Source of the DNA: Paenibacillus sinensis
GTDB lineage: Bacteria; Bacillota; Bacilli; Paenibacillales; Paenibacillaceae
Length of the DNA: 64,000 nt
NCBI RefSeq assembly: GCF_019904155.1
Contig: NZ_JAHCMB010000121.1
Coordinates: 124,001 to 188,000 of the forward strand
Direction of reading: 5' to 3'
Below, in pieces: positions 62,741-64,000 of the stretch. The position numbers were made by a program, and so were the translations under genes. Under the pieces are notes generated by a model, which was not told the DNA's origin, ran no database searches, and was given only the letters and a program-made list of their open reading frames with translations. How positions within the stretch are numbered: position 1 is the stretch's first letter; each line of letters begins with the position of its first letter.

Positions 62741-64000
62741 GGAATCCGGGAAGAACGCCCCTGATCCTTCGCGCCGGTCCGGTGCGGCAGGTACACGTTC
62801 GGAGAGAAGCCAGGCGCTCGGCATTCTGCTCTCCTATGCGAAGCCCGAGCGTGCAAGCCTGCTGGGAGTCGCGGGCTGCTCCCTCTTCGCGATCTCGGCG
62901 GATCTTCTTCAGCCGCTGCTGATGAAGTTCGCGATTGACGAGCGGGTGCTATTCGGCCGGCACGGCCTCCGCACCCTGCTTCTGCTCGCCGCAGCCTATC
63001 TGCTGCTGGCGGCGGTGAGCGTGCTGTTCGCCTATTTGCAGGCGAACCTGCTGCAGCGCACCGGGCAGACGATCGTCGCCCGGCTGCGGGGGGACCTGTT
63101 CCGGCATATTACGGATCAGTCGATGTCCTTCTTCGATCGGAACGCCAGCGGCAGCCTCGTTACGAACGAGTCGAGCGATACGGAGACGATCAACCAGTTC
63201 TTCACCCAGGTGCTGCTCAGTCTGATCCGGGACACCATGTCACTGGTCCTCATTATCGGATTCATGTTCGCCCTGGATGCCCGGCTTGCGCTGTACTGTC
63301 TGCTGCTGCTTCCGCTGATCGCCGCGATAGCCATCGCCTTCCGGGCGTATCTGCGCAGGACCTACCAGGAGAGCCGCTCCCGTCTGTCCCGCCTGATCGC
63401 ATTTACGGCGGAGAATCTCTCCGGCATGAGTCTCATTCAGGCGTTCCATCAGGAGAAGGAGCAGACCCGGAGGTTCACGGAGTATAATGGCGGCTACCTG
63501 GCGGCCAATCTCAGAGAGGTGCGCGGCTCGGTGCTGTTCAACCGCTCGTTCGATATTCTGGGCAATCTGTCCGTCGCCTTCGTCGTCTGGATTGGCGGTA
63601 TTGCAGTGCTGAAAGGCAGAGTGGAGTTCGGCGTGCTGTACGCCTTCATCAGCTACATCCGGCAGTTCTTCCAGCCGATCAACCAGATTACCCAGCAGTG
63701 GAACACGCTGCAGTCCACGCTCGTCTCGGTGGACCGGCTGCAGCGGATCTTCGCCATGGAGTCGGAGGTGCAAGATCCCGAGCCGTCCCAATCCGTGTCC
63801 CTGACCAAAGGGAGCATCCAGGGACAGGTCGATTTCAACAATATCTCCTTCTCCTATACGAAGGGACAGGAGGTGCTGCACGGCCTTGACCTGCATATCC
63901 GGCCGGGCGAGTTCATCGGGATTGTCGGCACGACGGGAGCGGGCAAAAGCTCGCTCGTCAACCTGCTGACCCGCTTCTATGATGTGAACGAAGGCAGCAT
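62721..64000 (+). CDS. ABC exporter half-transporter, 3' end outside window
   Basis: The second member of a heterodimeric pair (YheH/BmrD-like). The visible 426 codons hold a Ser/Arg-rich N-terminal tail (about 1-30), a six-helix ABC membrane domain, and the beginning of the ATPase domain with Walker [10 protein letters not shown]. The ATG overlaps the end of the first half-transporter by 20 bases and has GGAGGGAGGAG upstream. No stop occurs before the right edge. Confidence 0.9.
   Translation, partial: MAQTRLKESGKNAPDPSRRSGAAGTRSERSQALGILLSYAKPERASLLGVAGCSLFAISADLLQPLLMKFAIDERVLFGRHGLRTLLLLAAAYLLLAAVSVLFAYLQANLLQRTGQTIVARLRGDLFRHITDQSMSFFDRNASGSLVTNESSDTETINQFFTQVLLSLIRDTMSLVLIIGFMFALDARLALYCLLLLPLIAAIAIAFRAYLRRTYQESRSRLSRLIAFTAENLSGMSLIQAFHQEKEQTRRFTEYNGGYLAANLREVRGSVLFNRSFDILGNLSVAFVVWIGGIAVLKGRVEFGVLYAFISYIRQFFQPINQITQQWNTLQSTLVSVDRLQRIFAMESEVQDPEPSQSVSLTKGSIQGQVDFNNISFSYTKGQEVLHGLDLHIRPGEFIGIVGTTGAGKSSLVNLLTRFYDVNEGS

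Noticed and set aside
1-64000. CRISPR array, prophage or insertion sequence
   Set aside because: No spaced direct-repeat array, transposase, integrase or terminal inverted repeats were seen by eye on either strand.

Overview
The window looks like chromosome of a spore-forming Firmicute, most likely Paenibacillus or a close relative. The signs are Gram-positive ribosome-binding sites (AAGGAGG type), a CotD-like coat protein at the left edge, perfect PerR and Zur boxes of the Bacillus type, an NHLD-type ABC-F protein, LiaH/PspA and PspC genes, and a purine-catabolism locus built like the Bacillus subtilis puc genes but with GC-rich codon use. I saw no phage, insertion sequence or CRISPR array. 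The assignment comes from gene content and style, not from a database search.

Left part (1-16.7 kb): housekeeping and stress genes. These are a partial coat protein gene, leuB, a PerR-controlled 2-Cys peroxiredoxin, an unknown CxxC protein, a PAS sensor kinase, a Fur-type feoA-feoB-FeoB-associated iron(II) uptake operon, a MASE3-GGDEF-EAL c-di-GMP enzyme, tRNA-Gly(TCC), an M20 dipeptidase, a NUDIX hydrolase, two very small genes (51 and 54 codons), an ABC-F protein and a split chromate transporter pair.

Centre (16.9-40.3 kb): eighteen genes, all on the + strand, form a purine and ureide catabolism locus. Adenine deaminase feeds hypoxanthine to a three-subunit xanthine dehydrogenase (FAD, Mo and 2Fe-2S subunits) with its XdhC and PucB cofactor-maturation proteins. 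HIU hydrolase, OHCU decarboxylase, allantoinase, allantoate amidohydrolase and ureidoglycine aminotransferase carry the product on to oxalurate. A BMP-type ABC importer supplies substrate and PucR is the likely regulator. At the front sit a GGT-fold protein resembling oxamate amidohydrolase (HpxW) and an amidase-signature enzyme; I infer that these finish oxalurate/oxamate breakdown. No urate oxidase is present, although the steps on both sides of it are.

Right part (40.3-64 kb): a YhaM-like 3'-5' exoribonuclease, a DUF2339/DUF3999 membrane pair, a GyrI-like protein, pspC-pspA, a LacI-type regulator divergent from an oligo-1,6/alpha-glucosidase with two identical operators, a Zur-controlled rpmG(C-)-yciC operon, mscL, a c-di-GMP-I riboswitch with terminator in front of a secreted protein, a chemoreceptor, an ABC-2 exporter operon, and a heterodimeric ABC exporter whose first gene carries a one-base frameshift at Walker B. 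The second exporter gene runs off the right edge.

Regulation is unusually readable here. PerR, Zur and Fur boxes, LacI-type operators and a riboswitch can all be placed on or close to promoters by eye.
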